Shown here: in pieces, positions 1 to 7,989 of the stretch | Layout of the letters: each line of letters begins with the position of its first letter | Position numbering within the stretch: the stretch's first letter is position 1 | Origin: Flavobacteriaceae bacterium | Lineage (GTDB): Bacteria > Bacteroidota > Bacteroidia > Flavobacteriales > Flavobacteriaceae | Assembly (NCBI GenBank): GCA_030830625.1 | Contig: JAURMQ010000139.1 | Location: forward strand, 1-32,266 | Length of the DNA stretch: 32,266 bases | Direction: 5' to 3' | Notes under the pieces: generated by a model | The model's database searches: none | What the model was told of the DNA's origin: nothing | What the model saw: the letters and a program-made list of their open reading frames with translations, nothing else | Made by a program: the position numbers and the translations under genes

Positions 1-455
1 TCAAATTGATTATCGACCGAAACAATATTGACCAATTGTTGGTTGGCTTGATAAGATTGGTACATGGGAAAGATCAAGTCATGGCTGCCGCCAATAAAAA
101 TTGACACAATATTGAGTTGCCTCAAATGAATGCAAATTTCTTTGAGGGCAAAATAAGTATCCTCGGGAGTAGCACCATTTGGCAAATTTCCCAAATCACA
201 AATCCTAAAATTCCAGTTTCCTGGAAATAAACCATAGAAAGATTTCCGAAAATTTTCAAGTTTATAGGAGGCTGTAGGAAAAAATGCATTTCGAATTTCG
301 GAAAGGCCAATAAGGGCAATGCTACACCCCTTCAATTCGGGAAAACCTTCTTGTTCGGTGTGAATCTCAATGTTTTTCCCCAAAACCTGTCGGGGGTGTA
401 ATACCATAGAGGAAAAGGCCTCTTCAGAAACAGGAACTAAAGATTCGAGACTCAT
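1..455 (-). CDS. Arginase-family protein, formimidoylglutamase-like (partial, 3' end outside window)
   Basis: This reading frame is open to the window edge and absent from the ORF track; I translated about 151 residues from the reverse strand. It begins MSLESLVPVSEEAF and carries FIGGSHDL near residue 120, matching the first metal-binding motif of the ureohydrolase (arginase/agmatinase/formimidoylglutamase) fold, where GG-[DNS]-H is expected. The next block reads VSVDNQFD, in the place where arginases have DAHxD, so the second metal motif looks degenerate at its histidine. Its ATG overlaps the topA stop as ATGA, so the two genes are translationally coupled, an arrangement I recall in Flavobacteriaceae where the gene is usually labelled formimidoylglutamase. 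Family assignment is fairly secure; true formimidoylglutamase activity in histidine breakdown is not shown and no hut genes are visible. Confidence 0.75.
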   Translation of the reverse strand, partial: MSLESLVPVSEEAFSSMVLHPRQVLGKNIEIHTEQEGFPELKGCSIALIGLSEIRNAFFPTASYKLENFRKSFYGLFPGNWNFRICDLGNLPNGATPEDTYFALKEICIHLRQLNIVSIFIGGSHDLIFPMYQSYQANQQLVNIVSVDNQF

Positions 456-2911
456 TTTTTCTTTTTAGCCGTTTTGGGTTTCAAATATTTCATTGCGGCC
501 TCAAGCGTGATTTTGGTAGGGTCAATGTCTTTGCCCAATTCTACCTTTTTGTTCCCTTTGATGATGTTGGATCTTCCCCATCTGGCTTTTTCTATCCGGA
601 TGGCTTCTTCGGGCCATTCTATGATCAGTTTGTCTTTTTCCTTTTGGATTTTTTCTTTGATCAGCGTTTCTATGTCCCCATCCGATAAATTGTCAAAATC
701 ATATTTATTGTTGACATTGATGAACAAACCATTCCACTTTAGAAAAGGGCCAAAACGACCTTTACCTTTGGTAACGGGAAGTTTGTCAAGAACGAAAATG
801 GGAGCATCTGCATTTCTTTTTTCTTCAATCAAGGCAATGGCCCTATCCAAATCGACAGCCATTGGATCCTCTCCTTTGGGAAGGGAAACAAAAGTATCTT
901 GGAATTTTACGTAGGGACCAAATCTACCATTGTTGACACTTACTTCTTGATCTTCATAAACTCCAATGAATTTGGGCAGTTTAAACAATTCCAAAGCCTC
1001 TTCCAATTGAAGAGATTCCAATTGTTGACCAGGAGCTAAACTCACAAAAATCGGTTTTTCATCCTCCTCGGGTTCGCCAATTTGAGCAATGGGTCCAAAA
1101 CGACCCAATCTCACCTTGACCACTCTTCCTGTTTTGGGGTCATTTCCCAAAACTCGCTCTCCAGATTCCCTCTCAGCATTCTCGTTAACAAAGTCAACCG
1201 TTTTGTGAAAGCTGTCATAAAAACCTTTGATCATATGAGTCCAATTCTCTGAACCTTCTGCAATCTGATCAAAACTTTGCTCAACTTTGGCCGTAAAACT
1301 GTAATCCAATATATTTTTAAAATTCGCTACAAGAAAGTCATTTACAATAACACCTATATCGGTAGGTACTAATTTTCCTTTACTGGCGCCTACTTTTTCG
1401 GTCAAAGATTTTGAAAGCACTTTGTTATTGATCAATTGCAATTGAGTATACGACCGAGACTCCCCTTCAGAAGTTCCCTTTTCGATGTATTTTCTGTTTT
1501 GAATCGTAGAAATTGTAGGAGCGTAGGTAGAGGGGCGTCCAATCCCCAATTCTTCAAGTTTTTTGACCAAAGATGCCTCAGTATAGCGATAAGGAGGACG
1601 CGAAAATCTTTGGTTGGCCTCCATAGATTTTAATTGAAGAGCTTCACCTTTTCGGACAGCAGGTAATAAATCATTTTGTTCATCCGATTCCTCATCAACT
1701 CCCTCAAGATAAACTTTTAAAAATCCGTCAAAGGTGATGACTTCTCCTTTGGCAACAAATATTTCCTGATGGGTATGGGCTGCAATTTTTAATTGAGTGC
1801 GCTCCAATTTGGCATCGCTCATTTGAGAGGCTATCGCCCTTTTCCATATCAATTCGTACAAACGAGATTGATCGTATTCCAAATTAATTTTAGTACGACC
1901 AAAGTCTGTTGGGCGAATTGCTTCGTGAGCCTCTTGAGCTCCCTTACTTTTTACTTTGTAATTTCTGGCTTTTTTATAGGCTTCCCCGTACAGTTTTTCA
2001 ATCTGTTTTAAGGCCCCTTGTTGCGCTTCTTTTGACAAGTTCACACTGTCTGTTCTCATGTAGGTAATCAAACCTGCCTCATACAACCTTTGAGCCATAT
2101 TCATGGTTTTACTCACCGAAAAATATAACTTTCTGGCAGCCTCCTGCTGAAGAGTGGAGGTCGTAAAAGGAGCTGTTGGACTTTTGGAAGCTGGCTTTTT
2201 TTCAATCGAATCGATGGTAAAAGTTGCCGACTGGTTTCGGTTTAAAAATGCCTCCGTTTCCTCAGCCGTTTCGAAATTTTTAGGCAATTGAGCATGGATG
2301 GATTTATTATGTTGGGTTAAAAATAAGGCTTGTATTTTGAAATTTTCTTCGGGAACAAAAGCAGCGATCTCTCTTTCACGCTCAACGATCAATCTTACAG
2401 AAACCGATTGCACTCTCCCTGCCGATAAGCCTCCTTTAACCTTCCGCCACAATACAGGAGACAATTCATAGCCCACCAAACGATCCAAAACTCTACGCGC
2501 TTGTTGAGCATTGACCAAATTATAGTTGATGTCTCTCGGCTTTTTTATGGCATCCAAAATCGCCGTTTTAGTGATTTCGTTAAATACAATTCTTTTGGTA
2601 TTGGCTGCTTTGAGGTTTAGGGTATTGGCGAGGTGCCACGCAATGGCCTCTCCTTCTCGATCTTCATCGCTGGCCAACCAAACGGTATCCATTTTTTTTA
2701 CCAGCGATTTGAGTTCACTAACCACTTTCTTTTTCTCTGAAGATACAATGTACTTGGGAGAGAAATCTTTATCGACGTCCACCCCCAATTCATTTGAAGG
2801 CAGATCTGCTATGTGACCATAACTGGAGGCAACTTTAAAATCTTTCCCCAGAAATTTCTCTATCGTTTTTGCCTTTGCAGGAGATTCAACAATTACAAGA
2901 TTGGTGGCCAT
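452..2911 (-). CDS. topA: DNA topoisomerase I (type IA)
   Basis: An 819-residue type IA topoisomerase that relaxes negative supercoils through a transient 5'-phosphotyrosine link. The N-terminal Toprim domain starts at VIVESPAKAKT (residues 7-17) and has the acidic DEDREGEAIAWH block near 82-93. The active-site tyrosine is Y284 in GLITYMRTDS, and AHEAIRPTD follows at about 328-336. Instead of C-terminal zinc ribbons, the tail has three GRFGP repeats (about 603, 662 and 718) typical of the cysteine-free C-terminal repeat found in Bacteroidota TopA, and it ends in a basic PKTAKKKK tail. A perfect TAATTTTG box lies about 20 bp upstream of the ATG. It is the first gene of a two-gene unit with the arginase-family protein. 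The identity is very secure. Confidence 0.97.
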   Translation of the reverse strand: MATNLVIVESPAKAKTIEKFLGKDFKVASSYGHIADLPSNELGVDVDKDFSPKYIVSSEKKKVVSELKSLVKKMDTVWLASDEDREGEAIAWHLANTLNLKAANTKRIVFNEITKTAILDAIKKPRDINYNLVNAQQARRVLDRLVGYELSPVLWRKVKGGLSAGRVQSVSVRLIVEREREIAAFVPEENFKIQALFLTQHNKSIHAQLPKNFETAEETEAFLNRNQSATFTIDSIEKKPASKSPTAPFTTSTLQQEAARKLYFSVSKTMNMAQRLYEAGLITYMRTDSVNLSKEAQQGALKQIEKLYGEAYKKARNYKVKSKGAQEAHEAIRPTDFGRTKINLEYDQSRLYELIWKRAIASQMSDAKLERTQLKIAAHTHQEIFVAKGEVITFDGFLKVYLEGVDEESDEQNDLLPAVRKGEALQLKSMEANQRFSRPPYRYTEASLVKKLEELGIGRPSTYAPTISTIQNRKYIEKGTSEGESRSYTQLQLINNKVLSKSLTEKVGASKGKLVPTDIGVIVNDFLVANFKNILDYSFTAKVEQSFDQIAEGSENWTHMIKGFYDSFHKTVDFVNENAERESGERVLGNDPKTGRVVKVRLGRFGPIAQIGEPEEDEKPIFVSLAPGQQLESLQLEEALELFKLPKFIGVYEDQEVSVNNGRFGPYVKFQDTFVSLPKGEDPMAVDLDRAIALIEEKRNADAPIFVLDKLPVTKGKGRFGPFLKWNGLFINVNNKYDFDNLSDGDIETLIKEKIQKEKDKLIIEWPEEAIRIEKARWGRSNIIKGNKKVELGKDIDPTKITLEAAMKYLKPKTAKKKK

Positions 2912-2931
2912 AAGTTCTTTTATTTCGAAAA

Positions 2932-2939
2932 CAAAATTA
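2932..2939 (-). promoter_or_regulatory. Putative topA promoter, -7 box
   Basis: On the minus strand this reads TAATTTTG, a perfect match to the Bacteroidota -7 consensus TAnnTTTG. Transcription would start about 14 nt before the topA ATG, giving a short A-rich leader. The -33 TTG element is poor (GTG/TTA at roughly the right distance behind an A-tract), so the call rests on the -7 box and its position. Confidence 0.5.
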
Positions 2940-3033
2940 TGTAGTTTTTTTTTAACACTACTATTTTATAAATAAACACTCTCCTATAATTTTCTATATT
3001 TAGCTATAATATCATTTATTTCGAACCATTAAG

Positions 3034-4542
3034 ATGAATCATTTCTTCACGTTTTTTGTTTTTATACTATTTTTCTCTATTCCGTCTGTGCAATCCCAAT
3101 CAGACCCTCAAAAACTAAATGTACTCTTCATTGTATCAGACGATTTAAATTGTGATATTGGAGCTTATGGGAATACTCAAGTTATGACGCCCAACATTGA
3201 TCAGTTGGCGCAAAGAGGAGTGTTGTTTGGAAATGCTCACATTCAATATCCATGGTGTGGACCCTCAAGGGCCTCCTTTATGACGGGTCTATATCCCGAT
3301 CAAACCAAGATAAAAAAATTGAGACTTTATCTCAGACAAGCTATACCCGAGGTGACCACTATTGGGCAACAATTCAAAAAAGGAAATTATCACTCTGTGA
3401 GAGTCGGTAAAATTTTCCATTACCACAATCCGAGGGATATAGGTACTGCAGGACACGACGATAATTACACTTGGGACCAAACCGTAAATCCCTATGGTAG
3501 GGATAAAATTGAGGAGTACAAAATCAATACCTTAAGAAAGCAATCTTATGGAGGAACCCTCAGTTGGCTTGCTGCTGATGGAACCGACGAAGAACAAACC
3601 GATGGTATAGGAGCCAGTGAAACCATAAAGTTTTTGGATCGATTTGCTAAAAGTGGAGAAAATTTTTTCTTGGCCTTCGGTCTTTACCGACCCCATACCC
3701 CCTATGTAGCTCCAAAAAAATATTTCGATCAATATGAAAGGGAGGAAATGGAAATTCCCAAAACCTCAGATGATTATTTAAAAACCATTCCCTTAGCTGC
3801 AGCCCTTAGTGTCAGTGAAAAAAAAGATCAAAGGAATTTAGACGACGATTTGGCCAAAACCATAAAAGAAGCTTACTATGCCACCACCAGCTTTGTTGAT
3901 GCCCAAGTTGGACGGGTATTGGATAAACTGAAAGAAACAGGATTGGATAAAAACACCCTTGTGGTTTTCACTTCCGACCACGGGTATCACTTAGGCGAAC
4001 ATGGCCATTGGCAAAAACGAACCCTTTTTGACAATGCGACAAGAGTCCCGCTAATTGTGGCCGGTCCAGGGGTTAACAAGAATCAAAAAATAATGGACGC
4101 TCCAGTAGAACTGGTGGACATCTACCCAACACTTATGGAATTGGTTGGCATGGAAACTCCAGCGTTTGTATCGGGAAAGAGTTTTGTTCCCCTTCTCAAA
4201 GACTCCAATGCAAGGGTAAGGTCCAGTGCTTTAACCGAACTTGGTGTTTCCAACGCTAATGGTTTAATACAGGGATACTCTATCAAAACAGACCGGTATC
4301 GCCTCACTCAATGGGGAAAAAACGGAAACATGGGACACGAATTGTATGACCACAAATTTGATAAAGAAGAACTTAAAAACCTTGCCGATTCACAACAGTA
4401 TAAAAAGGTTAAAGATTCTCTTGTTATGGTTATCGATCAGCGCATCGCAGAAGCTCGAAAACCGCCCAAAGGTTTGGGGCCTCAAATAGAGGATCAAATT
4501 GAATGGAAAGAACCGAAGACGATCCACTCCCAACCCAAATAA
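3034..4542 (+). CDS. Exported sulfatase, iduronate-2-sulfatase type
   Basis: A 502-residue type I (formylglycine-dependent) sulfatase. Residues 1-21 form a signal peptide with likely cleavage at SVQS|QSD, so the enzyme acts in the periplasm or at the cell surface. The fold starts with VLFIVSDDLN, where D36/D37 are metal ligands. The sulfatase signature CGPSRASFMTG places the formylglycine precursor at C75. Later blocks YRPHTPYVAPKKYF and SDHGYHLGEHGHW with FDNATRVPLIV resemble human iduronate-2-sulfatase and its bacterial relatives (SulfAtlas S1_7-like). The substrate is probably a sulfated uronic-acid-containing or algal/animal glycan, but this is inference. No glycoside hydrolase, SusC/D pair or maturation enzyme is adjacent, so it is not in a visible polysaccharide locus. 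A TATATTTA box about 30 bp upstream is a possible promoter. The class is secure; the substrate is open. Confidence 0.9.
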   Translation: MNHFFTFFVFILFFSIPSVQSQSDPQKLNVLFIVSDDLNCDIGAYGNTQVMTPNIDQLAQRGVLFGNAHIQYPWCGPSRASFMTGLYPDQTKIKKLRLYLRQAIPEVTTIGQQFKKGNYHSVRVGKIFHYHNPRDIGTAGHDDNYTWDQTVNPYGRDKIEEYKINTLRKQSYGGTLSWLAADGTDEEQTDGIGASETIKFLDRFAKSGENFFLAFGLYRPHTPYVAPKKYFDQYEREEMEIPKTSDDYLKTIPLAAALSVSEKKDQRNLDDDLAKTIKEAYYATTSFVDAQVGRVLDKLKETGLDKNTLVVFTSDHGYHLGEHGHWQKRTLFDNATRVPLIVAGPGVNKNQKIMDAPVELVDIYPTLMELVGMETPAFVSGKSFVPLLKDSNARVRSSALTELGVSNANGLIQGYSIKTDRYRLTQWGKNGNMGHELYDHKFDKEELKNLADSQQYKKVKDSLVMVIDQRIAEARKPPKGLGPQIEDQIEWKEPKTIHSQPK

Positions 4543-4548
4543 ATTTAT

Positions 4549-4567
4549 TTTTGAGCCTAACTCAAAA
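4549..4567 (+). terminator. Weak hairpin after the sulfatase gene
   Basis: TTTTGAG and CTCAAAA form a 7-bp inverted repeat around a 5-nt loop, 6 bp after the sulfatase stop. The stem is AT-rich and lacks a following T-run, so it is at best a weak terminator or a 3'-end stabilising hairpin. Confidence 0.3.
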
Positions 4568-4677
4568 GCCTAAAACAATTCATCACTCCTCACATGACCA
4601 ATTGTAGGCTGATGAAAGTTGAAAACAAATCCTTGAATGAAATTATGACTTAAGCATGACAAAAAGGCAGATTTATT

Positions 4678-4685
4678 TATATTTG
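4678..4685 (+). promoter_or_regulatory. Putative miaB-operon promoter, -7 box
   Basis: TATATTTG is an exact TAnnTTTG match. Predicted transcription would begin near 4692, downstream of nothing coding and about 20 nt before the ATG at 4712. The -33 position has only ATG in place of TTG. The box argues against the ORF-track GTG start at 4697, which would sit almost at the transcript 5' end. Confidence 0.5.
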
Positions 4686-4711
4686 CACCAGATAAAGTGA
4701 TTCTAAAACTA

Positions 4712-6208
4712 ATGACAAAAACATCAACCAAAAATCCATATGCTTTTAATGGAGCTCCTTTGACAAGGAAGCGCAAAGCTAATGACAGCTTGGTTTTGTC
4801 AGACAAAAAAAAGATACAACCCAAAAACCAAAAGCATTTTTATATCGAATCCTACGGGTGTCAGATGAACTTTTCTGACAGTGAAATCGTTGCCTCTATT
4901 TTGAATAAAGAAGGTTATGCGCTTACAGAAACTTTGGAGGATGCCCACTTGGTATTGGTTAACACATGTTCCATAAGGGAAAAAGCAGAACAAACGGTAA
5001 GAAAAAGGTTGGAGCTTTTTAATGGGCTCAAAAGAAAGAATAAAGAGCTCAAAATTGGGGTACTGGGCTGTATGGCCGAACGACTCAAACATAAGTTTCT
5101 CGAAGAAGAAAAAATGGTGGATATGGTGGTTGGACCAGATGCCTATAAAGACCTCCCCAACCTTTTGAGAGAAGCCGAAGCCGAGAGAGAGGCGGTCAAT
5201 GTGATCCTTTCCAAGGAAGAGACCTACGGAGATATCGCTCCTGTAAGACTCGCCACCAATGGAGTAAGTGCTTTTGTAACCATCACAAGAGGTTGTGACA
5301 ATATGTGCACTTTTTGTGTGGTCCCTTTCACCAGAGGAAGGGAACGAAGTAGGGATCCCAAAAGTATCTTGGAGGAAATCGATCAACTGGCCAATGAAGG
5401 GTTCAAAGAAATCACCCTCTTAGGACAAAATGTAGACAGCTATCTCTGGTATGGTGGTGGATTGAAAAAAGACTTCTCCAGAGCTAGCCCTTTACAACAA
5501 AAAACTGCCGTAAACTTTTCGAACCTTTTGGATTTGGTGGCCACCGCTCAGCCCAAAATGCGCATTCGTTTTTCTACCTCAAATCCACAAGATATGTCAC
5601 TTGAGGTCATCAAAACCATGGCCCAACACAACAATATTTGTAATTACATTCACCTGCCCGTTCAATCTGGCAGCAATGCCATTCTCAAAAAAATGAATCG
5701 TCAACATACCCGTGAGGAGTATTTTGAATTGATCGATACTATTCGCAAATACATTCCCCATTGCGCTATTTCTCATGACATGATTGCGGGTTTTCCCTCC
5801 GAAACAGAACAAGACCATCAGGATACTTTAGATTTGATGGAGTATGTGAAGTACGACTTTGGATTTATGTTTGCTTATTCAGAACGACCGGGTACTATGG
5901 CCGCAAAAAAAATTCAGGATGATGTACCCGAAGCTACAAAAAAAAGAAGGCTGCAAGAAATCATCGATCTTCAAAGGATCCACAGCGAATATAGAACCCA
6001 AGAGTTTATAGGAAAGACGGTTTGTGTTATGATCGAAAAAAGCTCCAAAAGATCCTTTGAATTTTGGAGTGGGAGAACGGGGCAAAACACCGTAGCTGTT
6101 TTTCCCAAAGAAAACTATAAGCTTGGAGATTTTGTCGATGTCAAAATAGATGAGGTAACTTCTGCCACCTTAATAGGAAAAGCAGTGGGCCTATCAAAAT
6201 CAATCTGA
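4712..6208 (+). CDS. miaB: tRNA-2-methylthio-N6-isopentenyladenosine37 synthase
   Basis: A radical-SAM methylthiotransferase that converts i6A37 to ms2i6A37 in tRNAs reading UNN codons. Numbered from the track start, the N-terminal UPF0004 domain has cluster cysteines C55 (SYGCQMN), C91 (NTCSIRE) and C125 (GCMAER). The radical-SAM cluster motif CxxxCxxC is C200/C204/C207 in RGCDNMCTFC, followed by the family block VVPFTRGRERSR. A C-terminal TRAM domain binds RNA (GKAVGLSKSI end). The track start is GTG at 4697; I prefer ATG at 4712 (MTKTSTKNPYAF) given the promoter box and start codon. It opens the operon that runs through the regulator, lptE and secG; its stop shares an A with the next ATG (TGATG). 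MiaB is separated from MtaB/RimO by sequence character and this context; very secure. Confidence 0.95.
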   Translation: MTKTSTKNPYAFNGAPLTRKRKANDSLVLSDKKKIQPKNQKHFYIESYGCQMNFSDSEIVASILNKEGYALTETLEDAHLVLVNTCSIREKAEQTVRKRLELFNGLKRKNKELKIGVLGCMAERLKHKFLEEEKMVDMVVGPDAYKDLPNLLREAEAEREAVNVILSKEETYGDIAPVRLATNGVSAFVTITRGCDNMCTFCVVPFTRGRERSRDPKSILEEIDQLANEGFKEITLLGQNVDSYLWYGGGLKKDFSRASPLQQKTAVNFSNLLDLVATAQPKMRIRFSTSNPQDMSLEVIKTMAQHNNICNYIHLPVQSGSNAILKKMNRQHTREEYFELIDTIRKYIPHCAISHDMIAGFPSETEQDHQDTLDLMEYVKYDFGFMFAYSERPGTMAAKKIQDDVPEATKKRRLQEIIDLQRIHSEYRTQEFIGKTVCVMIEKSSKRSFEFWSGRTGQNTVAVFPKENYKLGDFVDVKIDEVTSATLIGKAVGLSKSI

Positions 6209-7473
6209 TGTTTATGGAGTCAATACAAAATATCAAACAACGGTTTGGGATCATCGGAAACGATGAAGGTCTCAATAGAGCATTAGAAAAAGCCATAAGG
6301 GTATCTGCTACAGAAATCACTGTTCTGGTGACCGGAGAAAGTGGCGTTGGAAAAGAAAATATTCCCAAAATTATTCATCAGTTCTCTCCCAGAAAGCACG
6401 CTAAATATATTGCTGTAAATTGTGGTGCTATACCCGAAGGAACAATAGACAGTGAACTTTTTGGACACGAAAAAGGGGCCTTTACTGGCGCTACCACAAA
6501 TAGAAGTGGCTATTTTGAAGAAGCCAACGGCGGCACCATTTTCCTCGATGAAGTTGGAGAACTGCCCTTGCCCACCCAAGTGCGCCTCTTGAGGGTTTTG
6601 GAAAACGGTGAGTTCATCAGAGTAGGATCTTCAAAAGTGCAAAAAACAGATGTAAGGATAGTAGCCGCTACCAATTTAAAAATGAATGAGGCCATTCAAA
6701 AAGGGAAATTCAGGGAAGATCTTTACTACCGACTGAGCACAGTGGAAATACATTTACCCCCACTGAGGCTGCGAAAAGATGACATTCCTCTTTTGTTTAG
6801 AAAGTTCGCTTCCGATTTTGCCCAAAAATATAAAATGCCGACCCTAAGACTCGACGATGATGCACAACTGCTTTTGGAACAATACCGGTGGAGTGGTAAC
6901 ATAAGACAATTGCGCAATGTAGCAGAGCAAGTGTCTGTTTTAGAAAAAAACAGAACCCTCAACGGCGCCACTCTAAGGAATTACCTCCCCCATATGGGTA
7001 CTCAGCTTCCTGCTGTAATTGGCAGCAACCGAAAAGACGCCGACTTTTCCTCCGAAAGAGAGATCCTTTACAAGGTTCTATTCGACATGAAGAACGATCT
7101 CAACGATTTGAAAAAACTCACCCATGAGTTGATGGAAAACGACAATATGACCTCGGTTCAAAAAAACAATACGGATCTTATTAAAAAAATATACCGTGAC
7201 GACGACGATAGTAAAACCTTAGAATTTATTAGCCCAGAAAGCAAGGCGATAACCCACAATACGCCTCCAGAGATCAATGAATACGATTATGCAGAAACGG
7301 TAATTGAAGAGGAACCATTATCTTTATTGGAGAAAGAAATTGAGATGATCAAACAGGCACTGAAAAGAAGCAATGGTAAAAGAAAAATAGCCGCCAAAGA
7401 ATTAGGTATCTCTGAAAGAACCCTGTACCGAAAAATCAAACAATTTGATTTGCAAGATGATGAAAATGAATAA
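6208..7473 (+). CDS. Sigma-54-interacting AAA+ transcriptional regulator (Fis-type HTH), no receiver domain
   Basis: A 421-residue bacterial enhancer-binding protein. The AAA+ core begins almost at the N terminus: Walker A GESGVGKE (43-50), the sigma-54-contacting GAFTGA loop intact at 90-95, and Walker B GGTIFLDE (108-115). There is no receiver, GAF or PAS domain before it, so it cannot be switched by a partner kinase in the usual way. Between the AAA+ core (ending about 262) and the C-terminal Fis-type helix-turn-helix (about 372-415, AAKELGISERTLYRKI) lies an unusual 110-residue linker with a predicted helix (about 281-310) and an acidic stretch. It overlaps miaB by one base and the next gene by several codons. 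I recall this gene beside miaB and lptE across Flavobacteriia; its regulon is unknown to me. The groES region downstream is one candidate target (see findings). Confidence 0.92.
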   Translation: MFMESIQNIKQRFGIIGNDEGLNRALEKAIRVSATEITVLVTGESGVGKENIPKIIHQFSPRKHAKYIAVNCGAIPEGTIDSELFGHEKGAFTGATTNRSGYFEEANGGTIFLDEVGELPLPTQVRLLRVLENGEFIRVGSSKVQKTDVRIVAATNLKMNEAIQKGKFREDLYYRLSTVEIHLPPLRLRKDDIPLLFRKFASDFAQKYKMPTLRLDDDAQLLLEQYRWSGNIRQLRNVAEQVSVLEKNRTLNGATLRNYLPHMGTQLPAVIGSNRKDADFSSEREILYKVLFDMKNDLNDLKKLTHELMENDNMTSVQKNNTDLIKKIYRDDDDSKTLEFISPESKAITHNTPPEINEYDYAETVIEEEPLSLLEKEIEMIKQALKRSNGKRKIAAKELGISERTLYRKIKQFDLQDDENE

Positions 7474-7984
7474 ATTCCAAACCACTCTTTTGTTGTGCTT
7501 GGCCCTTGGATTGGAAGGTTGTGGAATATATTCTTTTACGGGTGCTTCAATTCCTGTGGGTACCGAGAGTTTTCAGGTTGATTTTTTTGAGAATCAGGCA
7601 GGAAATCGACCCGGTTCTACTGTTGAACCCGGCTTGGATCGCGACTTTACCCTAGCATTACAAGACATCATATTGGGGCAGACCAATCTCAACTTGGTCA
7701 GTACAGGCGGTGATTTGATTTATGCGGGAGAAATTACTCAATACAGCGTTACCCCGATGACCTCCACTGCAAACTTGACCGCTGCACAGAACCGTCTCAC
7801 CTTAACGGTAAATCTTCGCTTCACCAACACCAAAAACGAAGATGATAATTTTGAAAGAAAATTCTCCTTCTTTTATGACTTTGCCGCCGACAAACAGTTG
7901 TATGACATTCAAAGCGCTGCTCACGACGAACTTTTTGAAAGAATCACTCAAGATATTTTCAACGAAACATTAGCCAAGTGGTAA
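7457..7984 (+). CDS. lptE: LPS-assembly lipoprotein LptE
   Basis: About 175 residues. A short hydrophobic leader ends in GLEGCGIYSF, a lipobox-like site (L-E-G-C, slightly off the usual [AS][GA]C) that would lipidate the cysteine and place the protein in the outer membrane. The following GIYSFTGASIP segment and the four-stranded alpha/beta character are those of the Bacteroidota LptE, which plugs the LptD barrel and helps insert LPS. The track start is TTG at 7445; the ATGs at 7457, 7460 or 7466 are better. All overlap the 3' end of the regulator gene, so the two are translationally coupled. Sequence similarity to enterobacterial LptE is low, so the name rests on the Bacteroidota family and operon position. 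Confidence 0.8.
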   Translation: MMKMNKFQTTLLLCLALGLEGCGIYSFTGASIPVGTESFQVDFFENQAGNRPGSTVEPGLDRDFTLALQDIILGQTNLNLVSTGGDLIYAGEITQYSVTPMTSTANLTAAQNRLTLTVNLRFTNTKNEDDNFERKFSFFYDFAADKQLYDIQSAAHDELFERITQDIFNETLAKW

Positions 7985-7989
7985 TTACA

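Noticed and set aside
474-914. 146-codon plus-strand ORF opposite the topA 3' end
   Set aside because: It is antisense to the conserved GRFGP repeats of TopA, and its hydrophobic look is a by-product of the opposite strand's charged codons.
4799-5386. 195-codon ORF antisense to miaB
   Set aside because: It is the longest shadow ORF, but it lies wholly opposite the conserved miaB frame, resembles no family I know, and has no leader or promoter of its own.
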